Assembly: GCA_005881295.1 (NCBI GenBank) | Contig: VBHS01000284.1 | Span: forward strand, 1 to 15,912 | Length of the DNA stretch: 15,912 nt | Direction: 5' to 3' | Source of the DNA: Chloroflexota bacterium | GTDB lineage: Bacteria; Chloroflexota; Ktedonobacteria; Ktedonobacterales; Ktedonobacteraceae | Translations under genes and position numbers: made by a program | Shown: positions 1 through 7,335 of the stretch, one piece after another | Layout of the letters: each line of letters begins with the position of its first letter | How positions within the stretch are numbered: the stretch's first letter is position 1 | Notes under the pieces: model-generated | Database searches by the model: none | Told to the model about the DNA's origin: nothing | Seen by the model: only the letters and a program-made list of their open reading frames with translations

Positions 1-1
1 T

Positions 2-922
2 GACCTGCTCGATGTTATCGTAGAAGCCCTGCCGCCCGAGGATGAGGAGACGGAAGACGAAGATGACGAGGATGTCTCGCGCATTGCCATCGTAGGGCGC
101 CCCAACGTGGGTAAATCCTCCTTGCTTAACGCGATCCTGGGCACCGAACGCTCGATTGTCAGCGAAGTGCCCGGCACGACACGCGACGCCATCGATACAG
201 AGCTTATGTATAAAGATAGAAAACTCGTATTGATCGACACGGCTGGTATCCGCCGGCGCGGCAAGGTTGGCCCCGGCGTCGAGAAATTCAGCGTGTTGCG
301 CTCCGAACGAGCTATCGAACGGAGCGACGTCGCGCTCCTGCTCATCGACGCAACCGAGGGCCTGGCGGCTCAGGACACCCATATTGCCGGTGAAATCCTG
401 GAGAAGGCTAAAGGCGTCGTTGTCGTTGTCAACAAATGGGACATGGCACAGGAACAACAGCGTGCCGAACGCCGCGGTGAATACACGGACCCGAAAGCAG
501 AGATTGAAAGTGCCGAAGCCTATCGCCGTATCATTGCCGAGGGCTTGAAGTTCATTCCTTTTGCTCCCATCGTGTTTGCCTCCGCGAAAACAGGCTATCA
601 CGTGCAGTCGCTGCTGGACACGGTGCTGAATGTCACCGATATGCGCTACCTGCGCGTCCCGACCGCTCGTCTCAACGAGGTTGTGCAGGATGCTGTACGC
701 CGCCATAATCCTACGGTTGTGCACAGCAAAATACTGAAGATCTACTATGCTACACAGGTACAGGTGAATCCTCCTACCTTCGTGTTTTTTGTCAATGACA
801 CCCAGGCGGTACACTTTAGCTATGAACGCTATCTGGAGAATAAAATACGGGAAGCTTTTAGTTTTAAGGGAACAGCTATTCGCCTGTTCTTTAAGCCACG
901 CCCGAAAAAAGAGCTGAAATAA
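2..922 (+). CDS. der: GTPase Der (EngA), 3' part, open at left edge
   Basis: Der is a tandem-G-domain GTPase needed for 50S ribosome assembly. The reading frame is open from base 2, so the first G domain lies outside the window. What remains is a very acidic inter-domain linker (about bases 35-85), the second G domain and the C-terminal KH-like domain. Visible G motifs are GRPNVGKSS (P-loop, about 95-121), the TTRD switch I region, DTAG (about 238-249), NKWD (about 431-442) and SAKTG. The KH-like part carries NPPTFVFFVND and HFSYERYLENKIREAF, and the protein ends in a basic tail. The GTG at 107 lies inside the P-loop, so it is not a real start. A charged stretch between NKWD and the SAK motif makes this G domain slightly longer than in E. 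coli Der. No clear terminator follows the stop. Confidence 0.96.
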   Translation, partial: DLLDVIVEALPPEDEETEDEDDEDVSRIAIVGRPNVGKSSLLNAILGTERSIVSEVPGTTRDAIDTELMYKDRKLVLIDTAGIRRRGKVGPGVEKFSVLRSERAIERSDVALLLIDATEGLAAQDTHIAGEILEKAKGVVVVVNKWDMAQEQQRAERRGEYTDPKAEIESAEAYRRIIAEGLKFIPFAPIVFASAKTGYHVQSLLDTVLNVTDMRYLRVPTARLNEVVQDAVRRHNPTVVHSKILKIYYATQVQVNPPTFVFFVNDTQAVHFSYERYLENKIREAFSFKGTAIRLFFKPRPKKELK

Positions 923-983
923 CAACTTTTACCTTCCAGGTACGTACAATTAGTAGGCTCCTTTAAACACTAGAGATATATTA

Positions 984-999
984 TATGCTATTATGCTAT
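984..999. repeat. Perfect 8-bp tandem repeat TATGCTAT x2
   Basis: Two back-to-back copies of TATGCTAT lie in the AT-rich spacer between der and the first phosphatase gene, about 140 bp before that gene's start. This could be a regulator half-site pair or chance in AT-rich DNA. The rest of the 923-1136 spacer holds a promoter candidate and another short repeat but no gene. Confidence 0.5.
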
Positions 1000-1055
1000 A
1001 CGAAGCTGTTCACGTCCTGTCAGCTAGCAAGAGAAGCCAGGCAAGGCTGTTTCAT

Positions 1056-1085
1056 TTGTCACAAATAACACAATTATGTTATATT
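1056..1085 (+). promoter_or_regulatory. Candidate sigma-70 promoter of the phosphosignalling operon
   Basis: TTGTCA (1056-1061) and TATATT (1080-1085) are separated by 18 bp, each one or two bases from the TTGACA/TATAAT consensus. They sit 52 bp before the ATG of the first gene. The spacer is AT-rich, so a chance match is possible. Confidence 0.5.
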
Positions 1086-1123
1086 GAGTGAGCTTGGAAA
1101 ACACAAAAATACTTATGTTATAT
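1074..1123. repeat. 11-bp direct repeat TTATGTTATAT, 39 bp apart
   Basis: Identical 11-mers occur at 1074-1084 and 1113-1123. The first overlaps the -10 element of the promoter candidate. The second ends one base before the AGAGGA ribosome-binding sequence (1124-1129). The placement would suit an operator pair or a second -10 element, but no factor can be named. Confidence 0.4.
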
Positions 1124-1136
1124 AGAGGAAATACCA

Positions 1137-2036
1137 ATGCAATTGAAACTCACTGCTGCTGATAAAACCGATGTCGGAAAACAGCGAGAGCAAAACGAGG
1201 ATTGCGCTTATAAACGAATAGAATCATTGGACGGTGGTGATCGTGGTCTATTTATTGTCGCGGATGGTATGGGTGGCTACCAGGCCGGTGAAGTTGCCAG
1301 CAAGCTGGCTGTAGATACGATTAGTAGAGCTATGGATAGCTTCTTCAAACCGCTGCCAGACCAACCTACCATCAAGCTGCAGCTCTCAGCTTCCGAGACG
1401 GACGACCCGGACAAGACCATTACCTTCCCAAAGGCAGCTGTGGAGGCACAGGAAGTCAAAGCGAACAAGACCGTCAAATTACCTGAGACACCTGTGGCGC
1501 AATCAGTAGAGGACCAGTTTACAGCCGCCATCCAGCAAGCAAATAAAGCTATCCTGCGCTACGGTGAACAAAAATCTTCTGCTCGCGGCCTGGGATGTAC
1601 AGTTACTGCTGCGTTAATACAAGATAGCCAGGCGTACATCGCCAACGTCGGCGATAGCCGCACCTACCTGTTACGCAATGGGCAACTTACCCCCATTACG
1701 AAAGACCACTCGCTGGTAGCCAGGTTGGTCGAGGCAAAGCAAATTGAGCCAGAGGACATCTACACACATCCACAGCGCAATTTGATTTATCGCTCTCTTG
1801 GCGCCGGTCATAAAACAATCGAAGTAGACATCTTCCACCAGACCTTGAAGCCCGGTGATACACTCCTGCTTTGTTCTGATGGTCTCTGGGAGATGGTACG
1901 GAGCGAGGATCTGCTCAAAGAACTTAGTGAGAAAACGAGTCCTCAGAAAATATGCGATACATTGATTGATCTCGCAAATGCCAACGGCGGTGAAGATAAT
2001 ATAACTGCCGTGGTGGTGCACATCAGTGCTCTTTAA
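1137..2036 (+). CDS. PP2C-family Ser/Thr protein phosphatase
   Basis: This is a 299-residue metal-dependent (PPM/PP2C) phosphatase of the bacterial Stp/PrpC type, expected to remove phosphate from Ser/Thr residues in the cytoplasm. All hallmark motifs are present: QNED (D22), VADGMGGYQAG (D43), GCTVTAALI, VGDSRTYLLRNG (172-182), KDHSLV, CSDGLWEMV (D248) and GGEDN (D287, N288). The metal-binding aspartates are intact, so it should be active. Residues about 72-125 form a charged, low-complexity insert not found in the roughly 240-residue minimal enzymes. There is no signal peptide or membrane helix. The start is ATG with AGAGGA 7 bp upstream. It is the first gene of a five-gene run and lies 24 bp before a Ser/Thr kinase, its obvious counter-enzyme. 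The catalytic core closely resembles that of the PP2C encoded at 4103-5989. Confidence 0.95.
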   Translation: MQLKLTAADKTDVGKQREQNEDCAYKRIESLDGGDRGLFIVADGMGGYQAGEVASKLAVDTISRAMDSFFKPLPDQPTIKLQLSASETDDPDKTITFPKAAVEAQEVKANKTVKLPETPVAQSVEDQFTAAIQQANKAILRYGEQKSSARGLGCTVTAALIQDSQAYIANVGDSRTYLLRNGQLTPITKDHSLVARLVEAKQIEPEDIYTHPQRNLIYRSLGAGHKTIEVDIFHQTLKPGDTLLLCSDGLWEMVRSEDLLKELSEKTSPQKICDTLIDLANANGGEDNITAVVVHISAL

Positions 2037-2060
2037 AGGAACTTTGGAGTAAACTGGCGT

Positions 2061-4079
2061 ATGGCTCTCCCAATAGGTGAAATCCTTGATAGAAAATTCA
2101 AGATTGTGCAGGTGATAGGCGAAGGTGGAATGGGCACTGTGTATAAAGTGGAACTCTTGGATAGGCCGGGCAATTACTGTGCCGTTAAAGAATTATTGAT
2201 CAATCCTACCACCAGTGCAGAAGAGCGCAAAACTGCTATTGAACGCTTCAATAAAGAGATCGACTTGCTGTTTGGCCTCAAGCATCCACGTATTCCTTCG
2301 TTTATGCTCAGCTTTCAAGAGCGCGGCAATTATTACTTTGTGATGGAGTTCGTGCCAGGGAAAAGCCTGGACAAAATGCTTGAAGAGCATAAAGGGCCGT
2401 TGAACGAAGAGTCTGTGATCAAATGGATGATGCAGGTATGTGAAGCTCTGGCCTATATTCATTCTCGCAACCCACCCATTATCTTGCGCGATCTCAAGCC
2501 GGGCAATGTCATGATCACACCTGCCGGTGATGTTCAATTGATCGACTTTGGTATCGCGCGCCGCTTTGACCCGAACAAACGCACCAACACCGAGAACCTG
2601 GGCACCATTTCATATGCGTCCCCAGAGCATCTAGGTTCGATTACAGACCGTGGACAGCGGCGCAGCGCGCAGAATCCAGGGAAACTGGTACAAACAGATG
2701 CCCGTTCAGACATCTACTCGCTAGGGGCTACGATGTATCACCTGCTCACCAATTATGAGCCAGACCCTATTCAGACGCCTGCCACAGGGAGTGTTCTAGC
2801 GAAGAATCCTCGCTTACTTACGGTGCGCGTCAACAATACGGTGGTCTGCCCTATCGAACAGGTAATTATCAAGGCAATGCAACAAGACCCGGCCAAGCGT
2901 TTCCAGAGCGCCGATGCAATGCGGACAGCGCTGCAGCAATGCTTGCCCAATTATGCCCCGCCTGCCACTGTGCAGATTCCGGCTGTGTCGTCACCAAATG
3001 CCACCATTCTTGTCCAGCCTAACGGCTTGATCTGTCCGAAGTGTGGCTTTCAAAACCGGCCTGGCGCGAAATTCTGCAAGCGCGATGGACAGCCTCTGCT
3101 TCAAGGAGCAACAGCGGTACCACCGCAGCCACGTATCCAGGTGCCGCTTCGCCAGCCAATTCAATCGCGATCAATTCAGGCTCGTCCAATTCAGCCTCGA
3201 CCGGATCAGTCTCAAACAATTCAGTCACGGCCGATTGTCGCACAGCCTATTCGCGCGAAACCGGTAGCTGGAAGCGCAGCGCCGGCTGGTGACCCTGTTG
3301 CCGCCTACCGGATGGGCCTACAGTACCTTAATAGTAAAAACTTTGCCGAATCGGTCAATCAATTTAAGCTGGCCCTGTCACTTGGCAGGTCATCCTATGA
3401 TGTGTTATACAACCTTGGCCGGGCGTACCGCCAGTACGCGCAGGCTTCTAGAGATAAAGATAAAAAGCTCTTTACCGATAACATGAAGATGGCCGCTGAA
3501 CAATTTGAGGAGGCTACTCGCCTCAAATCAGATGCTTTAGATGCCTTGTTTCAACTTGGTATGAGCTACCGTGACCTGGGCTTATACCCTCAAGCAATGG
3601 CAACATTCAAGAGGGCGCAGCAAATAACACCCAGAGATCCCGCTATCTATTACCAGTTAGGCATGGCTGCGGTTGAGCAGGGATCCAAGAGGGAGGCGGA
3701 GAAGTACTTTCTGGACGGTCTCAAAATTACGCCTGATCACGCTCTCATTCTGACCTCATTAGGCCGTCTCTATGTAGAATTAGATCAGGTTCGTTCAGCT
3801 ATCGATATCTTGCTCCAGGCAACCCGGCGAGAACCCAATCTACCGGAAGGTTGGTACGAGTTAGGTAGAGCCTACATGAAGACGAAGGATTGGAAATCGG
3901 CGATCAAAGCATTGGATCATGCCAGGCAGCTTAACCCGGATGCATCGAACATTTACAGCGCTATGGCAGCGTGTTATCAAAAAATGAACAAAAAAAATGA
4001 GGCAAAGCAGAAGACAGATGAAGCGCTTCTGCTCGACCCTAACAATTCGGAAGCCATCCGACTACATAGACAATTATAG
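2061..4079 (+). CDS. Soluble Ser/Thr protein kinase with zinc ribbon and TPR repeats
   Basis: This is a 672-residue Hanks-type kinase. Domains in order: kinase (about 10-295), degenerate zinc ribbon (325-342), Pro/Gln/Ile-rich repeat linker (about 353-405), and about six or seven tetratricopeptide repeats (411-672). Kinase motifs are GEGGMGTVY (20-28), catalytic Lys in AVKE (K43), LRDLKPGN (D144, N149), DFG (162-164) and SPE (187-189). The HRD histidine is Leu, but the catalytic Asp and Lys remain, so activity is expected. The zinc ribbon has C325, C328 and C339, with Asp at the fourth position (342). No membrane helix is seen, so it should act in the cytoplasm. The TPRs probably recruit substrates or partners. 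The ATG is preceded by GGAG 11 bp upstream. It is flanked by PP2C genes 24 bp before and 23 bp after, which suggests a co-transcribed kinase/phosphatase set. Confidence 0.94.
   Translation: MALPIGEILDRKFKIVQVIGEGGMGTVYKVELLDRPGNYCAVKELLINPTTSAEERKTAIERFNKEIDLLFGLKHPRIPSFMLSFQERGNYYFVMEFVPGKSLDKMLEEHKGPLNEESVIKWMMQVCEALAYIHSRNPPIILRDLKPGNVMITPAGDVQLIDFGIARRFDPNKRTNTENLGTISYASPEHLGSITDRGQRRSAQNPGKLVQTDARSDIYSLGATMYHLLTNYEPDPIQTPATGSVLAKNPRLLTVRVNNTVVCPIEQVIIKAMQQDPAKRFQSADAMRTALQQCLPNYAPPATVQIPAVSSPNATILVQPNGLICPKCGFQNRPGAKFCKRDGQPLLQGATAVPPQPRIQVPLRQPIQSRSIQARPIQPRPDQSQTIQSRPIVAQPIRAKPVAGSAAPAGDPVAAYRMGLQYLNSKNFAESVNQFKLALSLGRSSYDVLYNLGRAYRQYAQASRDKDKKLFTDNMKMAAEQFEEATRLKSDALDALFQLGMSYRDLGLYPQAMATFKRAQQITPRDPAIYYQLGMAAVEQGSKREAEKYFLDGLKITPDHALILTSLGRLYVELDQVRSAIDILLQATRREPNLPEGWYELGRAYMKTKDWKSAIKALDHARQLNPDASNIYSAMAACYQKMNKKNEAKQKTDEALLLDPNNSEAIRLHRQL
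3154..3262 (+). repeat. In-gene degenerate repeat coding a PIQxR linker
   Basis: Imperfect short repeats built on the core CAATTCA, with several copies CAATTCAG, encode a run of PIQSR/PIQPR/PIRAK-type units. The tract joins the kinase zinc ribbon to the TPR region and is probably a flexible, basic, disordered tether. It is likely to vary in length between strains by slippage. Confidence 0.75.
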
Positions 4080-4102
4080 TTGTACCATAAAGGAGGGACA
4101 GT

Positions 4103-5989
4103 ATGTTCTGTCCGTCATGTAACGCACCCAACCGCGACGACGCCAAATTTTGTAAAAAGTGCGGGCAGCCATTACAGGTAGAAGCAACGAAGATACCCGA
4201 GGCGGCTGTGGTCAGCCAGGCTTCCGCTCCCATGCAGGGGCAGATGGACGTCGAGGATATCAGTTCCGCGCCGACACAGATCATTTCCCCGCAACAAATG
4301 GTAGAATACCATAATCGTCGCTGGCAACAGGAATTAGAACGCGAGCAAGCCAGCAAGCAGGAAGCAGCACAAAACCAGGACCAGGCAGTAAACAATCAGC
4401 AAGTCGTGCAAACACAGCCGCCCACCTCCGCACCGGCAGAGCCACCTGCGAGGAATGAACCGGCACAGGATATCGCGGACATGCCGACAGTAATCATCAA
4501 TCAACCCGCCGACGCTGAGCCTGTTCCACTGCCGCAGCCTGCTCCGGCTGAAACAGCGGCCACTATCCAGGCTGACGAGCCGGCGCCTATACCACCGCAA
4601 CCTGCGCCTGAAGCAGCATCTCCAGATGTCCATGCCCAAGAGACGACTGCAGAGACCGCTGAGGTGGCTGAAGCAGCGGCTAGTGACGCGCCGGCAGCAC
4701 AGACCCCGGCGGGGGAAGTTCCCTCTGGGAGTACCGCTCAAACTAGAGAAGAAATGGAAGACGAAGGAGTGACACAAACACCATCCGATGAGCTTGACGA
4801 GGCCCAGTCCTCTCAGGATGCACAGGCCACCGCATCCGCTGATTTCCCGGTCCTGGCGGTTGGTACCACCGTCCACGAGCGCTATGAGATCACGCAGGTC
4901 ATCAGCGAAAGTACAGACCAGCATGTCTACAGCGTGACGGATCACCAGGGTTACCAGCACTGTTGGAATTGTGGCTCTGAGCAAAATAGTGAAGGTGATG
5001 AGTTCTGTATCGACTGTGGCGCTGAATTGCAGAATGCGGTTTACACCATGCACGAATATCCGGCCGCGAAAAGTAGTGATTCGGACGCCGACACGTTCCA
5101 TGGGACTATTGTCAACACCTTTGTTGAGCAGGGACGAACCTACGCCGTTGAACAGGCCCATGCGGCCGTGAATGCTTTTCCCAACGGCGTTCATCTGCTG
5201 GCAGCCTCCGATTCGGATGCCGGGGACGTGCGACGCAGTGAACCTAACGAAGATAGCACACTGGCGCTGGTATTGCAGCGGGTCCACGAATCGCAGGCGT
5301 TTCCTGTCGGAGTCTTTATTGTCGCTGACGGCCTGGGAGGCCACGACAACGGACAGGAAGCGAGCCGCATGGCGATTAACATTATCGCGGAACGCATGGT
5401 ACGCGATTTGCTGGCAGCGCCGCTCGCCAGCGAAAAGGCCGGGGAAACGGTCGAGGAAGCCTCTGAAGATAGCCTGGCTGCGCTCTTGCAGAGCACCATT
5501 GAAGATGCGAATAGCGCCATCTGCCAGGTGAACCAGCGCGATAAGACCGATATGGGCTCAACGATCACAGGATTTATGGTGGTCGGTGACTTTGCCTATA
5601 TCCTGAACGTCGGTGACAGCCGCACCTACATGGTTCGCGCCGGGCAAATCTATCAGTTGACGACTGATCACTCACTCGTGGGACAACTGGTCGCGGGCGG
5701 CCTGATCCAGCCGGATGATGTCTACACCCATCCGCAGCGCAGCCAGATCTTCCGCAGCCTCGGCGACAAGCCGAATGTACAGGTCGATATCTTCAAGCAG
5801 CAGCTACATCCTGGAGATATCCTGCTCAGTTGCTCAGATGGCTTGTGGGAGATGGTGCGCAACCCACAGATTGAAAGCATCTTAAATAACGCCCCCGATC
5901 CGCAGACGGCATGTACGCAATTACTCGAAACGGCCAATACAAATGGCGGAGAAGATAATGTCAGCGCGGTCGTGGTTTTTGTGCATTAA
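4103..5989 (+). CDS. Double zinc-ribbon PP2C phosphatase with kinase-like remnant
   Basis: This is a 628-residue protein. Order: N-terminal zinc ribbon (C3, C6, C17, C20), a long Gln/Pro/Ala/Glu-rich disordered region (about 25-245), a short stretch resembling the start of a kinase N-lobe (253-281), a second zinc ribbon (C287, C290, C302, C305), and a complete PP2C domain (about 360-628). PP2C motifs are PNED (D384), VADGLGGHDNG (D409), VGDSRTYMVRAG (503-514), DHSLV, CSDGLWEMV (D579) and GGEDN (D618, N619), so all catalytic metal ligands are kept. It has no membrane segment. ATG is chosen because AAAGGAGG lies 6 bp upstream, the strongest ribosome-binding site of the operon. The kinase-like stretch lacks the glycine-rich loop and the catalytic lysine, so it cannot bind ATP in the normal way. 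The phosphatase core is paralogous to that of the gene at 1137-2036. Confidence 0.93.
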   Translation: MFCPSCNAPNRDDAKFCKKCGQPLQVEATKIPEAAVVSQASAPMQGQMDVEDISSAPTQIISPQQMVEYHNRRWQQELEREQASKQEAAQNQDQAVNNQQVVQTQPPTSAPAEPPARNEPAQDIADMPTVIINQPADAEPVPLPQPAPAETAATIQADEPAPIPPQPAPEAASPDVHAQETTAETAEVAEAAASDAPAAQTPAGEVPSGSTAQTREEMEDEGVTQTPSDELDEAQSSQDAQATASADFPVLAVGTTVHERYEITQVISESTDQHVYSVTDHQGYQHCWNCGSEQNSEGDEFCIDCGAELQNAVYTMHEYPAAKSSDSDADTFHGTIVNTFVEQGRTYAVEQAHAAVNAFPNGVHLLAASDSDAGDVRRSEPNEDSTLALVLQRVHESQAFPVGVFIVADGLGGHDNGQEASRMAINIIAERMVRDLLAAPLASEKAGETVEEASEDSLAALLQSTIEDANSAICQVNQRDKTDMGSTITGFMVVGDFAYILNVGDSRTYMVRAGQIYQLTTDHSLVGQLVAGGLIQPDDVYTHPQRSQIFRSLGDKPNVQVDIFKQQLHPGDILLSCSDGLWEMVRNPQIESILNNAPDPQTACTQLLETANTNGGEDNVSAVVVFVH

Positions 5990-6014
5990 TTATGAACATG
6001 AAATATGATATACT
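5986..6014 (+). promoter_or_regulatory. Weak internal promoter candidate before the vWA gene
   Basis: The 58-bp spacer is AT-rich and contains TATACT (6009-6014, five of six consensus bases) with TTAATT 17 bp upstream (5986-5991, only three of six). It could give internal initiation for the vWA and FHA genes. The evidence is slight. Confidence 0.22.
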
Positions 6015-6047
6015 ACATCAAGCCAAGCATGAAAGGAGCTACTCATT

Positions 6048-7283
6048 ATGCCCGGTGAGGTAACATTGGCACATCAGGTCGGTAAGGATTTTATGCCGGT
6101 CACTGGTGGAAGCCAGGTGGCATATGTGTTGATAGAAACTAAACCTACTGAACTGATGGCACAGGTACGTATGCCACTTAATTTTGCCCTGGTGCTCGAC
6201 CATTCTGGCTCCATGAAAGGTGCAAAACTCAAGAACGTTAAAGAGGCCGTCAAGATGGTCATCGATCGCTTAGAGCCGACGGACTATATCTCCGTCGTCA
6301 TCTTCGATGACACGTGCCAGGTCATCATCCCATCTATGCCCGCGCGCGATCCCGTCGGTATGAAAGCCGCTATCGATCGTATCCGCGACGCAGGTGGTAC
6401 AACCATGTCGCTCGGTATGATCCAGGGACTCAACGAGTTACGGCGTTGGAATATCCCGAATGCCATTAATCGCATGATTCTCCTGACGGACGGCGTCACC
6501 TATGGCGACTCCGAGCGCTGTCGTCAACTGGCGAGAGACGCCCGGGCCGCCGGCATCTCGATCTACCCCCTGGGTATCGGCCAGGACTGGGACGAGAGTT
6601 TGTTGGATACCATCGGCGAAATGAGCGGTGGTATGCCGGCAGAGTTCATTAGAAATCCATCGGATGCTATGACCGTCTTTGAGCAGCAATTCCAGAGCGC
6701 GGTCGCGGTGGCTGTCCGTAATACCACCCTCACATTGCGCCTGCCCGCGGGTGTGACACCGAAAAAAGCGGTAAAAGTGCTGCCCATCATTAGCGATTTT
6801 GGTCCATCCGTACTCTCCGACCGCCAGGTCATTCTCCAACTGGGTGATCTTGAGAAAGAGAACGCACAGTCGGTACTGGTAGAGTTGATGATCGACCCGC
6901 GGCCCGCGGGTCTCTTCCGCATTGCGCAGACCGAGCTCACCTACGATGTTCCGATTGCTAATCTTATCGGAGAAGGGGTTCGCGACGATATTAAAGTAAC
7001 ATTCACCACGGACCCCAACGAAGCGGCCCAGGTCAATCCGCTTGTAATGAATTTCGCCGAAAAGGCCAATGCTCATCGCCTGGTGACCAGGGTATTGGAC
7101 GAATACAAGCGCACCGGTAAGGCAACGACGCGCCTGGCTCCCAATGTCACTCGCGTGCTTGACCAGGAGACCCAGGCAGCCCTTGAACAAATCAACCAGG
7201 GACAGCAAATTTCACAAGACCAGGTAAAATCAATTGGGAACAAGACGCGCAAACTAACGCAGCGCTTAGATGATCTCGTCTGA
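6048..7283 (+). CDS. von Willebrand factor type A domain protein
   Basis: This is a 411-residue protein with a vWA domain at about residues 44-235. The metal-ion-dependent adhesion site is complete: DHSGS (D51, S53, S55), the Thr of AGGTTMS (118/119) and LLTDG (D148). Such domains bind a divalent metal and mediate protein-protein contacts. After it comes a beta-rich segment (about 235-325) and a helical C-terminus (about 335-411) rich in Gln and charged residues. No signal peptide or membrane helix is visible, so it should be cytoplasmic, unlike secreted vWA adhesins. The ATG is preceded by AAAGGAG about 9 bp upstream. Lying between a PP2C gene and an FHA gene, it is plausibly a scaffold or a phosphorylation target of the module. 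The exact role is unknown. Confidence 0.9.
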   Translation: MPGEVTLAHQVGKDFMPVTGGSQVAYVLIETKPTELMAQVRMPLNFALVLDHSGSMKGAKLKNVKEAVKMVIDRLEPTDYISVVIFDDTCQVIIPSMPARDPVGMKAAIDRIRDAGGTTMSLGMIQGLNELRRWNIPNAINRMILLTDGVTYGDSERCRQLARDARAAGISIYPLGIGQDWDESLLDTIGEMSGGMPAEFIRNPSDAMTVFEQQFQSAVAVAVRNTTLTLRLPAGVTPKKAVKVLPIISDFGPSVLSDRQVILQLGDLEKENAQSVLVELMIDPRPAGLFRIAQTELTYDVPIANLIGEGVRDDIKVTFTTDPNEAAQVNPLVMNFAEKANAHRLVTRVLDEYKRTGKATTRLAPNVTRVLDQETQAALEQINQGQQISQDQVKSIGNKTRKLTQRLDDLV

Positions 7284-7335
7284 TTCAACCAATAAGTAAC
7301 TTAATCGTATTAAGGTTAAGGAGGATAGAGTAAAA

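Noticed and set aside
107..109. GTG as the start of der
   Set aside because: It codes the Val of GRPNVGKSS inside the P-loop, and the frame is open to the left edge.
3154..3262. CRISPR-like short repeats
   Set aside because: The units are short, degenerate, without spacers, and in frame within the kinase gene as a protein linker.
4334..5344. 336-codon open frame on the minus strand opposite the zinc-ribbon PP2C gene
   Set aside because: Its product is rich in Arg, Cys and Leu with no domain, it mirrors a Pro/Ala/Glu-rich coding stretch, and the plus strand has clear motifs and a strong ribosome-binding site.
6438..7208. 256-codon open frame on the minus strand opposite the vWA gene
   Set aside because: There are no recognisable motifs, and the plus-strand vWA protein with a complete MIDAS explains the region.
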